This document shows positions 44,713-52,426 of a DNA stretch of 64,000 bases, piece after piece; position 1 is the first letter of the stretch; each line of letters begins with the position of its first letter. The stretch comes from Streptomonospora sp. PA3 (GTDB taxonomy: Bacteria > Actinomycetota > Actinomycetes > Streptosporangiales > Streptosporangiaceae), in NCBI RefSeq assembly GCF_009728995.1, contig NZ_VTZW01000008.1, forward strand, positions 372,001-436,000, written 5' to 3'. The notes under the pieces were generated by a model. That model searched no databases. It saw nothing but the letters and a program-made list of their open reading frames with translations, and was not told the origin of the DNA. The translations under genes were made by a program, and so were the position numbers.

Positions 44713-45102
44713 ATGCGGATCGGGGAGCTTGCCGAGCGCACCGGAACGTCCCGCAGACTCCTCCGCTATTACGAGGAGCAGGGGCTGATCGCCTCCAAGC
44801 GCTGCTCGAACGGCTATCGCGACTATGACGAACGATTCGTGGACCGGGTCATACAGATCAGAGGGCTCCTCGACGCGGGCCTGCCGACACGCATCATCAA
44901 GCAGATCCTGCCCTGCCTTGACAAACCCAGAGTGATCCACTTCTCCGACGCGACACCGGAGATGATCGCCACTTTGGAGCGGGAACGCGATCGGATGACC
45001 GAGCGCATCACCTACCTCACCCGCAACAGGGACGCGGTCTCCGACTACCTCGAGACCGTGCGCAGCAAGGGCCGCTCAGGGGTTACCTCGTCCACGGTGT
45101 AA
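44713..45102 (+). CDS. MerR-family transcriptional regulator
   Basis: A 129-residue MerR regulator: winged helix MRIGELAERTGTSRRLLRYYEEQGLIASKRCSNGYRDYDE, then the dimerisation helix (TLERERDRMTERITYLTRNRDAVSDYL). It lacks the cysteine pattern of metal-sensing members and has no extra ligand domain, as in drug-responsive small MerR proteins. It probably controls the divergent MFS exporter through the palindrome at 44663-44684. The ATG at 44713 begins the fold. Confidence 0.9.
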   Translation: MRIGELAERTGTSRRLLRYYEEQGLIASKRCSNGYRDYDERFVDRVIQIRGLLDAGLPTRIIKQILPCLDKPRVIHFSDATPEMIATLERERDRMTERITYLTRNRDAVSDYLETVRSKGRSGVTSSTV

Positions 45103-45386
45103 GCCTCCGCCGGCAGGCTGAGGCGCGGCGGCGCCGGAGGGCGTCAACGTCGACCCGGATGGGCAGCACGCCGCGCTGCTCCGCCGCGGTCGGTACCGGA
45201 TGGCGACGTGTAGGCATACGTTGAGGCGGCAAGCGGCGTCGGTGCCGAAAACTGCGGGGGCGACGGCACGGGGCGGCGGCAGTGCTTCACGTGAGCGGTG
45301 AGCCTGTTCCACGTGGGCGGCCAGGGGTCGACCGTGCTGACCGCCCCGTTTCGGAAGCATCCTCCGCATGTTCGAGTCTGCGTCGA
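45103..45386. other. Convergent intergenic region, no gene recognised
   Basis: No supported gene. CCTCCG/CGGAGG-containing imperfect hairpin sequence right after merR (about 45106-45143) could act as a terminator. Confidence 0.4.
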
Positions 45387-46145
45387 TTATGTCAGCGGAC
45401 CATCGGACGGCACCGGCCGTGCTCGCAGACGGCGCAGAAGCGGGTGGTCGGCCCGTCGGCCCTCGGACGCGCCCGTCTCGCGCAGCGCCCACCACGCGCT
45501 GGCCAGGTTCGAACTGAGGAGAACCCGACCGGAGTCCTGGGCGAGAACCTCCAGGGCGGTCAGGGTGGACATGCCCGTTCCCGTGAATAAGAGAGCGGAA
45601 CCTGCGGGAACTTCGTGCCGGCGCAGCTTTTCGAGGATCATCCCGGTTGTCACCCGGTAGGGATCGAAGGTATCGCCGACGGGTACCGGGACCACTCCCT
45701 CGACCGCGATACCGGATTCTTCCCAGAATCTGCGCGAGATCCTGGTCAACCACGGCTCGTATGGGGGGACGAGCGTCAGTCGCCGCAGCCCCATCGCATC
45801 GCAGGCGGCGAGAATGGCTTGGGTCGAAGACTGGACCGGGAAGCCGGTAAGACGCGTCAGCCGCTCGCAGTACTCGCGATCCCCGTCCGGGGACAGCAAG
45901 TAGTGCGAGGCGCTGCAGGCGACCACCGCGGCGTCGAGGCCCATCGCACCGAAGTTCGCCAACGTGTCGCCCAGCACCTCATTGTAGGTCGCGAGCATCT
46001 CCTTCAGCTCTTTACCGGGCAGCAGCGGAAAACGAGTGGCGTAAAGATTGACCGCAGACCCGATAAGTTGATTCAGCTCAGGTTCGACGGTTGGGTTCTC
46101 CGGGGGTACAACCAACCCTATCCGCGGCATTGAGAGCCTATCCAT
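45387..46145 (-). CDS. Asp/Glu racemase/maleate isomerase superfamily protein
   Basis: A 252-residue protein of the maleate cis-trans isomerase/arylmalonate decarboxylase group: PRIGLVVPPENPTVEPELNQL, then VVACSASHYLLS with Cys77 at the first catalytic position, and LLFTGTGMSTLTALEVL. At the second position, where racemases and maleate isomerases also have Cys, there is Gly189. A one-cysteine chemistry such as decarboxylation or isomerisation is therefore likelier than two-base racemisation. GGGAG supports ATG 46145. It is divergent from the carrier-protein operon with 319 bp between, and probably belongs to the same pathway. Confidence 0.78.
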   Translation of the reverse strand: MDRLSMPRIGLVVPPENPTVEPELNQLIGSAVNLYATRFPLLPGKELKEMLATYNEVLGDTLANFGAMGLDAAVVACSASHYLLSPDGDREYCERLTRLTGFPVQSSTQAILAACDAMGLRRLTLVPPYEPWLTRISRRFWEESGIAVEGVVPVPVGDTFDPYRVTTGMILEKLRRHEVPAGSALLFTGTGMSTLTALEVLAQDSGRVLLSSNLASAWWALRETGASEGRRADHPLLRRLRARPVPSDGPLT

Positions 46146-46464
46146 GGTATTACTCCCGCTCGTTTACTACCATCTGCGGCAACGGTATTCCCAGGCGGTC
46201 GAAACCGACTCCATAGGCACCGGACATTTTGCACACACCTAACGCTCTTTCATATCTGCTCACTGACTTGACATTGCTTAACGCAGTTCTGACGTTCATA
46301 TCCTTGATATCCCATCCGCCCTGCGGGAACCTGGTCGTTGAGACGGGCCGCGGGTCTTGTCCGGGGCGCCCATTGAGTGCCCACTACCGGCATGATTCCT
46401 TGGCTGAGCAGTTGACCAGCCGAAACAGCCCACGTTCGCGCCGCGGAACCATGGAGAAGATCCG
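46146..46464. promoter_or_regulatory. Divergent promoter region of the AmCP cluster
   Basis: This relatively AT-rich 319-bp region separates the isomerase-like gene and the main operon. It contains TTGACA (46269-46274) as a possible -35 element and two direct copies of TTCATATC at 46249-46256 and 46295-46302, 46 bp apart. Spaced direct repeats are the usual target form of OmpR-type regulators such as the one at 42169. The assignment is tentative. Confidence 0.4.
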
Positions 46465-47625
46465 GTGAACACGAAATCAGACGAGGCAGAAACCGACCTG
46501 GCCGCAGGTATTCCCCATATATCCGACGCGACCTTGCGGGACTCCGCTCACATGGCAGGTGTCGAGTTCGGTCCGAAGGAGGCCGGGACCATTGCAGAAC
46601 TTCTGGTGAGGACGGGCGTCGATCTTGTCGAGGTCGGAATGGTATCCGGTCCCTCGTCCAAGGACGCCGATCTCATCGCCGCCACACACGAGGCCATCGG
46701 ACCGGAACGCAGCCTGACTCTGGTCGTCGTCCGCGACCGCCAGCAGGTGGCCCGGGCACTGGATGAGGCCCTGGGATTGGGAGTCCGCTCCGTCATGCTG
46801 TCGATTCCGACCTCGGAAAGGCACGCGGAGCTGAAACTGGGCTCACCCAGTGCAAAGCACACGGCCGCAGTGGCGCGAGCGGCCATCCAGATGGCCAAGG
46901 AGCGCGGGTTCCATGTGACATTCAGCGGCGAGGACGGCGCCCGGACTCCGAAAGAGCGGCTGGTTCCCTACGTGACCGCCGGCTTTGCGGCAGGCGCTGA
47001 TCGTTTCCGGCTCGCGGAGACGGTCGCATGCCTGTCCCCCTGGCAAATGGCCGAGGTGATCGGCGATCTCACAGCGATCGACGGTTCTGAGATCGAGATC
47101 CATTCGCACAACATGCTCGGCATGGCCGTGGCGAACTCCCTGGCCGCTCTCAGAGCGGGTGCGCAGTGGGTCTCGGCGACAGTGGGGGGCATCGGCGAGC
47201 GCGGGGGAAACGCACCGCTGGCGGAACTGCTGGCCTCCCTCCGGGTCATTCACGGCGATACCCGGTTCGACCTGTCCAACCTAACTCGGCTTTCCGAAGT
47301 CGCGCTCAAGGGAGCCGAGCTCGGAGAGGCCTTCCAGCCCGGACCGACCACCCCGCACGCCTTCGCCTACGAACTGCCGGGACAGCTGCTTCACCCGGAG
47401 GCCTACGAGACTCTTCCCCCTGAGCTGGTGGGCAACTCCCGTGGGATGCGTGTGCGTACCCGCATCACCCCCGCTCTCGTCAAGTGGGCTCTGGCCGATT
47501 CGGACCTCGACGTCGATGCGGAGGTTTTCACCAAGTGGCTCGTCGCAAAGCAGGAGCAGCAGCGGAGCCCACTGCTTGACAAGGATGCGGTCCTGCGGGC
47601 CGCAGCCGAATTCCAGTCCAGCTAA
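46465..47625 (+). CDS. HMGL-like DRE-TIM enzyme (homocitrate/isopropylmalate synthase-like)
   Basis: A 386-residue TIM-barrel enzyme of the DRE-TIM metallolyase superfamily (homocitrate synthase, LeuA, HMG-CoA lyase). The first motif reads ISDATLRDSAHMAGVEF where synthases have TLRDGEQ. The metal-binding HxH region reads EIHSHNMLGMAVAN where HxHND is usual, and the glycine-rich VGGIGERGGNA is intact. The Asp/Arg pair and both His are kept, so catalysis is likely, but the substrate pocket is unusual; Claisen condensation or retro-aldol cleavage are both possible. It begins at GTG 46465 with GGAG upstream and is the first gene of the AmCP operon, so it may make the acyl skeleton that is loaded on the carrier. 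Confidence 0.75.
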   Translation: MNTKSDEAETDLAAGIPHISDATLRDSAHMAGVEFGPKEAGTIAELLVRTGVDLVEVGMVSGPSSKDADLIAATHEAIGPERSLTLVVVRDRQQVARALDEALGLGVRSVMLSIPTSERHAELKLGSPSAKHTAAVARAAIQMAKERGFHVTFSGEDGARTPKERLVPYVTAGFAAGADRFRLAETVACLSPWQMAEVIGDLTAIDGSEIEIHSHNMLGMAVANSLAALRAGAQWVSATVGGIGERGGNAPLAELLASLRVIHGDTRFDLSNLTRLSEVALKGAELGEAFQPGPTTPHAFAYELPGQLLHPEAYETLPPELVGNSRGMRVRTRITPALVKWALADSDLDVDAEVFTKWLVAKQEQQRSPLLDKDAVLRAAAEFQSS

Positions 47626-47652
47626 CCGATTCCACCGATTCGGGAGAAAAAC

Positions 47653-47835
47653 ATGTCTGCCACGCTTGCCGGAACCTGCCCCGAGTGCGAGACCGATCTG
47701 ACGACGCCGCCCATGATCCAGGGCGAGACCATGACCTGTCCCGAGTGCATGCTGACGCTGCGCGTCGAGCATGTCCAGAACGGAACGCTGTCGTTGGAAA
47801 TGGTTGAGGTCAAGCTCCGCGACTGGGGCCAGTGA
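47653..47835 (+). CDS. lysW: Amino-group carrier protein (LysW-like) ending in Gln
   Basis: A 60-residue acidic carrier protein. A zinc ribbon with Cys9-x2-Cys12 and Cys29-x2-Cys32 is followed by LEMVEVKLRDWGQ. LysW of Thermus and AmCPs of Streptomyces vazabitide-type clusters end in EDWGE. The side-chain carboxylate of that final Glu forms an isopeptide bond with the amino group of the substrate, which protects it and holds it for LysX, LysZ and LysY. Here the last residue is Gln60 (CAG before TGA), so the attachment point is an amide as encoded. GGGAG precedes the ATG. Directly upstream of lysX-, lysY- and lysZ-like genes, its identity as AmCP is firm; how it is charged is not. Confidence 0.85.
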   Translation: MSATLAGTCPECETDLTTPPMIQGETMTCPECMLTLRVEHVQNGTLSLEMVEVKLRDWGQ

Positions 47836-47861
47836 CCGCTAGCCGCAAAGGAGCGTAAGCC

Positions 47862-48710
47862 ATGGGCGGCAAAGTTGCCATCGTCGCGGATCGTATCGGA
47901 TGGGAGGAGCGGCAGCTGATCCTCGCTGCGGCGAAATCGAGCCTGCAAATCAACTGGGCCAATGATGAGTCGCTGTGTCTCGGCGATCCCGCACCTGAAT
48001 CTCTCTCCGCATACGACGCGGTTCTCCTCCGCAGCCGCAGCTACACCCGGGGAGGCCTGCTCGCCACGCTGGCCGAATCGACAGGAATACCGGTACTGAA
48101 TACAGCACAGGCGATTCAAACCTGCGAGAACAAGCTGGTTCTGCGAAACCTGCTGCGCAGGGCCGGCGTCCCCGTACCGGACTTCCGTCTTGTCTTATCG
48201 CGGGACGATTTCAAACAGGCCGTGGCGGAGATTCCGCCGCCGTTCGTCCTGAAGCCTGTATTCGGCGGCATGGGGAAGCGGGTGATACTCGTCCGACACA
48301 CGGATACGGCCCAGTCCGTCTACGACTACATCGAAGACCTCGGACACGCATTCGAGCAGGCTTGCCTGGTCGAACCATACCTGGGCGGTAGCTCTGTCCG
48401 GTGCCTCGTCATCGGTCGGGAGACCGCCGGCGCGGCGGAGTTCGAGAGCAATGGCGAAGACTGGAGAAACAACGCCGCACTCGGAAACCGCAGTAGAACA
48501 CTTTCCTATGATCCGGAAATACAAAAAACCGTAGACAGCGTGGTGAACGAGATCGGCAGCGGAATCTATGGTGTCGACCTCTTTCGCACAGAGGCGGGCT
48601 ACATCGTCAACGAGGTCAACCATGCGCCCGGATTCCGTGCGGTGGCCTCGGCATCCGGAGTGGACATCGCCGCGGCCATCAACGGTTATGTACAGGAGAT
48701 CCTCGCATGA
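47862..48710 (+). CDS. lysX: LysX-like ATP-grasp ligase (AmCP-amino acid ligase)
   Basis: A 282-residue ATP-grasp enzyme of the LysX/ArgX/RimK family, which joins the alpha-amino group of an amino acid such as 2-aminoadipate or glutamate to the C-terminal residue of AmCP. Visible features are NTAQAIQTCENKLVLRNLL, the ATP-grasp lysine strand PPFVLKPVFGGMGKRV, and the metal/phosphate site GVDLFRTEAGYIVNEVNHAPGF. A clean AAGGAG lies before ATG 47862, 26 bp after the carrier gene. It overlaps the reductase gene by ATGA. Which amino acid it uses cannot be read from the sequence. Confidence 0.88.
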   Translation: MGGKVAIVADRIGWEERQLILAAAKSSLQINWANDESLCLGDPAPESLSAYDAVLLRSRSYTRGGLLATLAESTGIPVLNTAQAIQTCENKLVLRNLLRRAGVPVPDFRLVLSRDDFKQAVAEIPPPFVLKPVFGGMGKRVILVRHTDTAQSVYDYIEDLGHAFEQACLVEPYLGGSSVRCLVIGRETAGAAEFESNGEDWRNNAALGNRSRTLSYDPEIQKTVDSVVNEIGSGIYGVDLFRTEAGYIVNEVNHAPGFRAVASASGVDIAAAINGYVQEILA

Positions 48711-49762
48711 TCCGTGTGGGAATCGTCGGCGCATCGGGCGTGGTCGGCGGTGAGCTCATCCGACTGGTGACCCAGCATCCCGACCTGGAGCTGACCTTCC
48801 TGGGTGGATCCTCGAGCACCGGTAGGCGCCTCGTAGAGGTGCATCCTGGCCTACGCCTCGACCTGGGCCTGACCATCGAGCCGGTGACGGGCGAACTCCC
48901 CCAACGCTGTGACGTGGTGCTACTGGCGACACCTGCAGCGGTCTCGGCTGAGCTCGCCGCGGAGTTGGCCGACCGGGTCCCGTGCGTGATCGATCTCAGC
49001 GGCGCATTCCGCATTCGGGCATCCGAGGTCCACGAGTCGTGGTATCCCAAAGTGGACCGAGACGCAATGCTGGCCGAGCGCTTCGTCTACGGAGTGCCGG
49101 AACTCATCGGCGAGGAGCTGGCGAATGCCCCGCTGGTCTCGTTGCCCGGCTGCTACGCCACCGCAATCACGCTCGGCCTCGCGCCGCTGACACTCGCGCT
49201 CGGATTGACCCTGAAAACCGTCGTGGTGGACGGAAAGAGCGGGTCGAGCGGCGGCGGACTGCAGTTGCGCACCGCCGACCTGCACCCGTTTCGCAGCGGC
49301 GCGATCGCTCCATACGCCCCCACCGGGCACCGGCATGCGGCCGAGGTCAGCGACTTCCTACAGCGCCGGGCTCCCGGCACGGTCGGCTCCTTCACGATGT
49401 CGGCCTACGGCGTCTCCACAGTGCGGGGCCTGCTGGCGAGTTCCTATGTGTTCACCGACGACGACGTGGACGCCCGGGAACTCCAGCGTGCGTACCTGCG
49501 CTTCTACAAACACCATCCCTTCGTCCGAGTGCGCCGCAACACCGAGACGGTTATCCCCGTGCCCGATCCGCAGGCGGTCCTGGGCTCCAACTTCTGCGAC
49601 ATCGCGGTGCTGCACGACCCCGCGGGCGGCCGAATTGTCGTCCTTGCTGCTCTGGACAACATCGTCAAGGGCGCAGCGGGCCAGGCCGTCCAGGTTTTGA
49701 ACAGAAGATTCGGCCTATCCGAGGAAGCGGGGCTGACCATGCAGCCGGTGGTGCCGACATGA
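48707..49762 (+). CDS. lysY: LysY/ArgC-like N-acyl-aminoacyl phosphate reductase
   Basis: A 351-residue NADPH-dependent reductase that turns the carrier-bound acyl phosphate into a semialdehyde. The Rossmann motif VGIVGASGVVGGELIRL, catalytic Cys149 in LVSLPGCYATA, GKSGSSGGG and the histidines of TGHRHAAEV match the ArgC/LysY family. Primary arginine synthesis in actinomycetes uses a separate argC next to argJBD. This copy between lysX- and lysZ-like genes therefore belongs to secondary metabolism. Both ends overlap neighbours (ATGA), indicating tight translational coupling. Confidence 0.9.
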   Translation: MIRVGIVGASGVVGGELIRLVTQHPDLELTFLGGSSSTGRRLVEVHPGLRLDLGLTIEPVTGELPQRCDVVLLATPAAVSAELAAELADRVPCVIDLSGAFRIRASEVHESWYPKVDRDAMLAERFVYGVPELIGEELANAPLVSLPGCYATAITLGLAPLTLALGLTLKTVVVDGKSGSSGGGLQLRTADLHPFRSGAIAPYAPTGHRHAAEVSDFLQRRAPGTVGSFTMSAYGVSTVRGLLASSYVFTDDDVDARELQRAYLRFYKHHPFVRVRRNTETVIPVPDPQAVLGSNFCDIAVLHDPAGGRIVVLAALDNIVKGAAGQAVQVLNRRFGLSEEAGLTMQPVVPT

Positions 49763-50547
49763 GGAACCTCCCTAGCATCATCAAAGTCGGCGGAAGTTGC
49801 CTGAACGACTTGTCCGCGGACTGGTGGGACGATCTCGCCCGATACGGACGAAACCATCCCCTGGTGCTCGTTCACGGTTGGTCCGAACCGCTCAAGCGGC
49901 TCGATCCCCGCTACGGCGAGCCGTCAGCCATCCTGCGCGATCGCTACGGCAACCAGAGCCGGTGGACCACACCAGAGGTCATCACCGACATCAAGAAGGT
50001 CAGTGAGGAGCTGGGGACTCAGATCGCCGATCGGTTGGCGGAGCGAGGGCTCACCACGCAACGCCTCCTCGGCAGCGACGGCCTGCTCCGCGCCGGCGAG
50101 GGCGAGCGCTGGTGGTGGCGGGACAAGCAGCTGGTGCAGCTCGACAACCTCGTCGGTCCCATCGCCGGCGTCGACGTCGGCCCGTTCACGGATTCGGTGC
50201 CCGGACACTGCTACCTGGTCACCCCACTGGCCAGGAACGCCGCTGACGAAGAGGTCAACACCGACGCCGATCGGGCCGCGGCAGCGGTCGCGGGGGCCCT
50301 CTCGGCGACCTCGTTGGCGCTCGTCACGAACGTCCCGCATCTTCTGATCGACGGGAGACCGGTGCGGCGGATCACCCCCGAGGAAGCCTCGCGGTTCCGG
50401 GATCGCGCTGCCACCGGCGGTATGCGAAAGAAGCTGCGGGCCGCCGACGAGGCCCTTCAGCAAGGCGTCGGCCGGGTCATTATCGGAAGCTCACCCGTCT
50501 CGGAGCTGCTCGCCGAATGGAACGGAACCGTCATCACGAAGGAATGA
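49759..50547 (+). CDS. lysZ: LysZ/ArgB-like amino acid kinase
   Basis: A 262-residue kinase of the amino acid kinase family (ArgB/LysZ). It phosphorylates the distal carboxylate of the carrier-bound amino acid. The opening PSIIKVGGSCLND replaces the GG-rich IKxGGS loop of ArgB, and HPLVLVHGWSEPL, NTDADRAAAAVAGALSA and ATGGMRKKLRAADEAL correspond to the substrate, ATP and lysine regions. It overlaps both the reductase gene (ATGA) and possibly the amidotransferase gene. Together these three enzymes and the carrier form the complete AmCP module of the LysW pathway. Confidence 0.88.
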   Translation: MRNLPSIIKVGGSCLNDLSADWWDDLARYGRNHPLVLVHGWSEPLKRLDPRYGEPSAILRDRYGNQSRWTTPEVITDIKKVSEELGTQIADRLAERGLTTQRLLGSDGLLRAGEGERWWWRDKQLVQLDNLVGPIAGVDVGPFTDSVPGHCYLVTPLARNAADEEVNTDADRAAAAVAGALSATSLALVTNVPHLLIDGRPVRRITPEEASRFRDRAATGGMRKKLRAADEALQQGVGRVIIGSSPVSELLAEWNGTVITKE

Positions 50548-50615
50548 TCGTTCCGGCCTCCTTCTTGAAAGCCAGTTATCACATCAGGACAAGCCGGATA
50601 CGAGGAGCAGACGAC

Positions 50616-51179
50616 GTGGCATCCCCACACGTTCTCGTGGTCGACAACGGCACCCTTTCTCTGCAGCACCTGTGCAAGCGCTTCGAGGGCCTGGGCACCG
50701 AAACCGAGACGGTCGACGCCGCCTCGGTTCCCGCGCGGCTCGGATCCCGATACCAGGCGATCGCGCTGAGCGGGACCAAGATCCGTGCCTACGACCGTGA
50801 GTTCTATAAACCGCTCATCGACCTGGTGATGGGTGCGGATATCCCCGTTCTCGGGATCTGCGGCGGGATGCAGATCATCGGAACCGCGGCCGGCGCCTCC
50901 CTCGTCGAGGGGCCTCAGCGCGTCGGCGGATACCGTGTGCAGGTCGACAAGAGTGAGCCCCTCTTCTCTTATGTCAAGCCCGCGGTCACGGTTTTTCAGC
51001 GCCACACGCTGTATCTGCGGGAAGCACCTCCTGGATACCGGGTCATCGGACGGTCCGAAGAAGCACCCGTTGAGTTCTTCCGCTCGGACGACGGCCGGAT
51101 TTTCGGTTCACAGGCACATCTCGAGTTCCGCAGAGACGGCCTCGAGATAATTCGCGGGTTCACTCGCACATTCCTATGA
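50616..51179 (+). CDS. Class I glutamine amidotransferase (stand-alone)
   Basis: A 187-residue triad-type glutamine amidotransferase domain resembling the GuaA/PabA glutaminase. The nucleophile is Cys82 in GICGGMQIIG, with His168 and Glu170 in QAHLEF. No synthetase domain is fused. GAGGAG at 50602-50607 supports GTG 50616; an ATG at 50544, overlapping the kinase stop, would add 24 unlike residues. In families of this kind it hydrolyses glutamine amide to supply ammonia. In this operon it could instead deamidate the C-terminal Gln of the carrier protein, or supply ammonia to the AMP ligase. Both are inference. Confidence 0.82.
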   Translation: MASPHVLVVDNGTLSLQHLCKRFEGLGTETETVDAASVPARLGSRYQAIALSGTKIRAYDREFYKPLIDLVMGADIPVLGICGGMQIIGTAAGASLVEGPQRVGGYRVQVDKSEPLFSYVKPAVTVFQRHTLYLREAPPGYRVIGRSEEAPVEFFRSDDGRIFGSQAHLEFRRDGLEIIRGFTRTFL

Positions 51180-51292
51180 GATCCTACCGGACGCGAAGTG
51201 AACCTCATTCCCCTGACCTTTAAACCCATGCGCAAACCGAAAGCGCAACCTTCAAGGCCTCCGTCCCGCCAATGCAGCAATAGGAACCAGGA

Positions 51293-52426
51293 ATGAGTGC
51301 AGTGGAAAGAATCATCGGCGAGGAAGAGCAGGACCCCGCGTTCACGGTGACGCTGAACGGCAGCGGCGGATCCCTCCAGGGCTGGGTCGTCGTCGACACC
51401 TTGGTCGACGGACTCGCTATGGGAGGGACGCGTATGACCGAAACGGTCAGTGAGGGCGAGGTGCGCGGCCTCGCCCGGGGCATGACGGACAAGCTCACCC
51501 TCGTCGGGCTTCCCATCGGCGGCGCCAAGGCTGGGATCGTCGCCGCCGGAGCCGATCGCGAGGAAACGTTCAGGGTCTTCGGCCGGACGGTCAAGCCGCT
51601 GCTTCACGGGGGCATCCACCTCGGCATCGACCTCGGGGTGACACCGGCCGACCGTGCCGTGTTCTTCGCCGAGGCCGGCTACGACCCGCGCCACAGGGCC
51701 CACGCGGTAGACATGCCGATCGACTGGCGGACGTACTACGAGCCACTTGTCGACTGCACCGGCCACGGAGTCGGGGTATCGGCGATCACCGCTCTTGAAA
51801 CCTCCCACCGCAATCAGCCGTGCCGGGTCGTGGTTCAGGGGTTCGGAACGGTGGGACGTGCGGCAGCACGGTTTCTAGCGGACCGGGGCCACCGCGTCGT
51901 CTGCGTGGCCGATGTCCAGGGCAGCATCAGTGCGGACGAGCTTCCTGTGGACGACTTGATCGACATCACCGACGAACTCGGGCGGATCGACCGCTCTCGG
52001 TTGCCTGAGGGCGTCGCCGTCTCCTCGGAGCCGGAGAGCTGGCTGGACGCGGACGCCGACCTGCTCGTACTGGCCGCCAACAGGCATGCCCTCAACGCCG
52101 GCAACGTACATCGGCTGCGCGTCGGCATTGTGGTCGAGGGAGGAAACCTGTGCTCCAGCCCGGAGGCCCAGCAGAAGCTGCGCGCGTCCGGCGGGGTCGT
52201 GGTTCCCGACGTCGTCGCCAATGTCGGCGGTGCGGCCGCAGCAGGTCTCGCCATCGCAAGGATCGTCCCGTTCGATCTTGAGGCGGGCGAGCGCAAGCGG
52301 TGGGTGTTCGACTGGGTTGCAACGCGAGTGCGTGAGAATACCCGGGACCTGCTGGAGATCGCCGCAGCGAGTGCAGACGATCCGATGCCGGAGCTGCTCG
52401 CGGCGCGTGGAAAGGCCGGCCGATGA
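51293..52426 (+). CDS. Glu/Leu/Phe/Val dehydrogenase family protein
   Basis: A 377-residue amino acid dehydrogenase. The N-terminal domain has GLAMGGTRMT and the catalytic lysine region DKLTLVGLPIGGAKAGI. The NAD(P)-binding domain has VVQGFGTVGRAAARFL. Family members interconvert an amino acid and a 2-oxo acid plus ammonia. Cluster members of this type often aminate or oxidise an unusual intermediate; here it may act on the released or carrier-bound product, or recycle the amino donor for the aminotransferase. It starts a subgroup of genes with ATGA overlap to the AMP ligase, 113 bp after the amidotransferase gene. Confidence 0.85.
   Translation: MSAVERIIGEEEQDPAFTVTLNGSGGSLQGWVVVDTLVDGLAMGGTRMTETVSEGEVRGLARGMTDKLTLVGLPIGGAKAGIVAAGADREETFRVFGRTVKPLLHGGIHLGIDLGVTPADRAVFFAEAGYDPRHRAHAVDMPIDWRTYYEPLVDCTGHGVGVSAITALETSHRNQPCRVVVQGFGTVGRAAARFLADRGHRVVCVADVQGSISADELPVDDLIDITDELGRIDRSRLPEGVAVSSEPESWLDADADLLVLAANRHALNAGNVHRLRVGIVVEGGNLCSSPEAQQKLRASGGVVVPDVVANVGGAAAAGLAIARIVPFDLEAGERKRWVFDWVATRVRENTRDLLEIAAASADDPMPELLAARGKAGR

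Noticed and set aside
46465-50547. Primary lysine or arginine biosynthesis genes
   Set aside because: Actinomycetes make lysine by the diaminopimelate route and arginine with argCJBD. The carrier-protein-linked copies in an operon with an AMP ligase and regulators fit secondary metabolism better.
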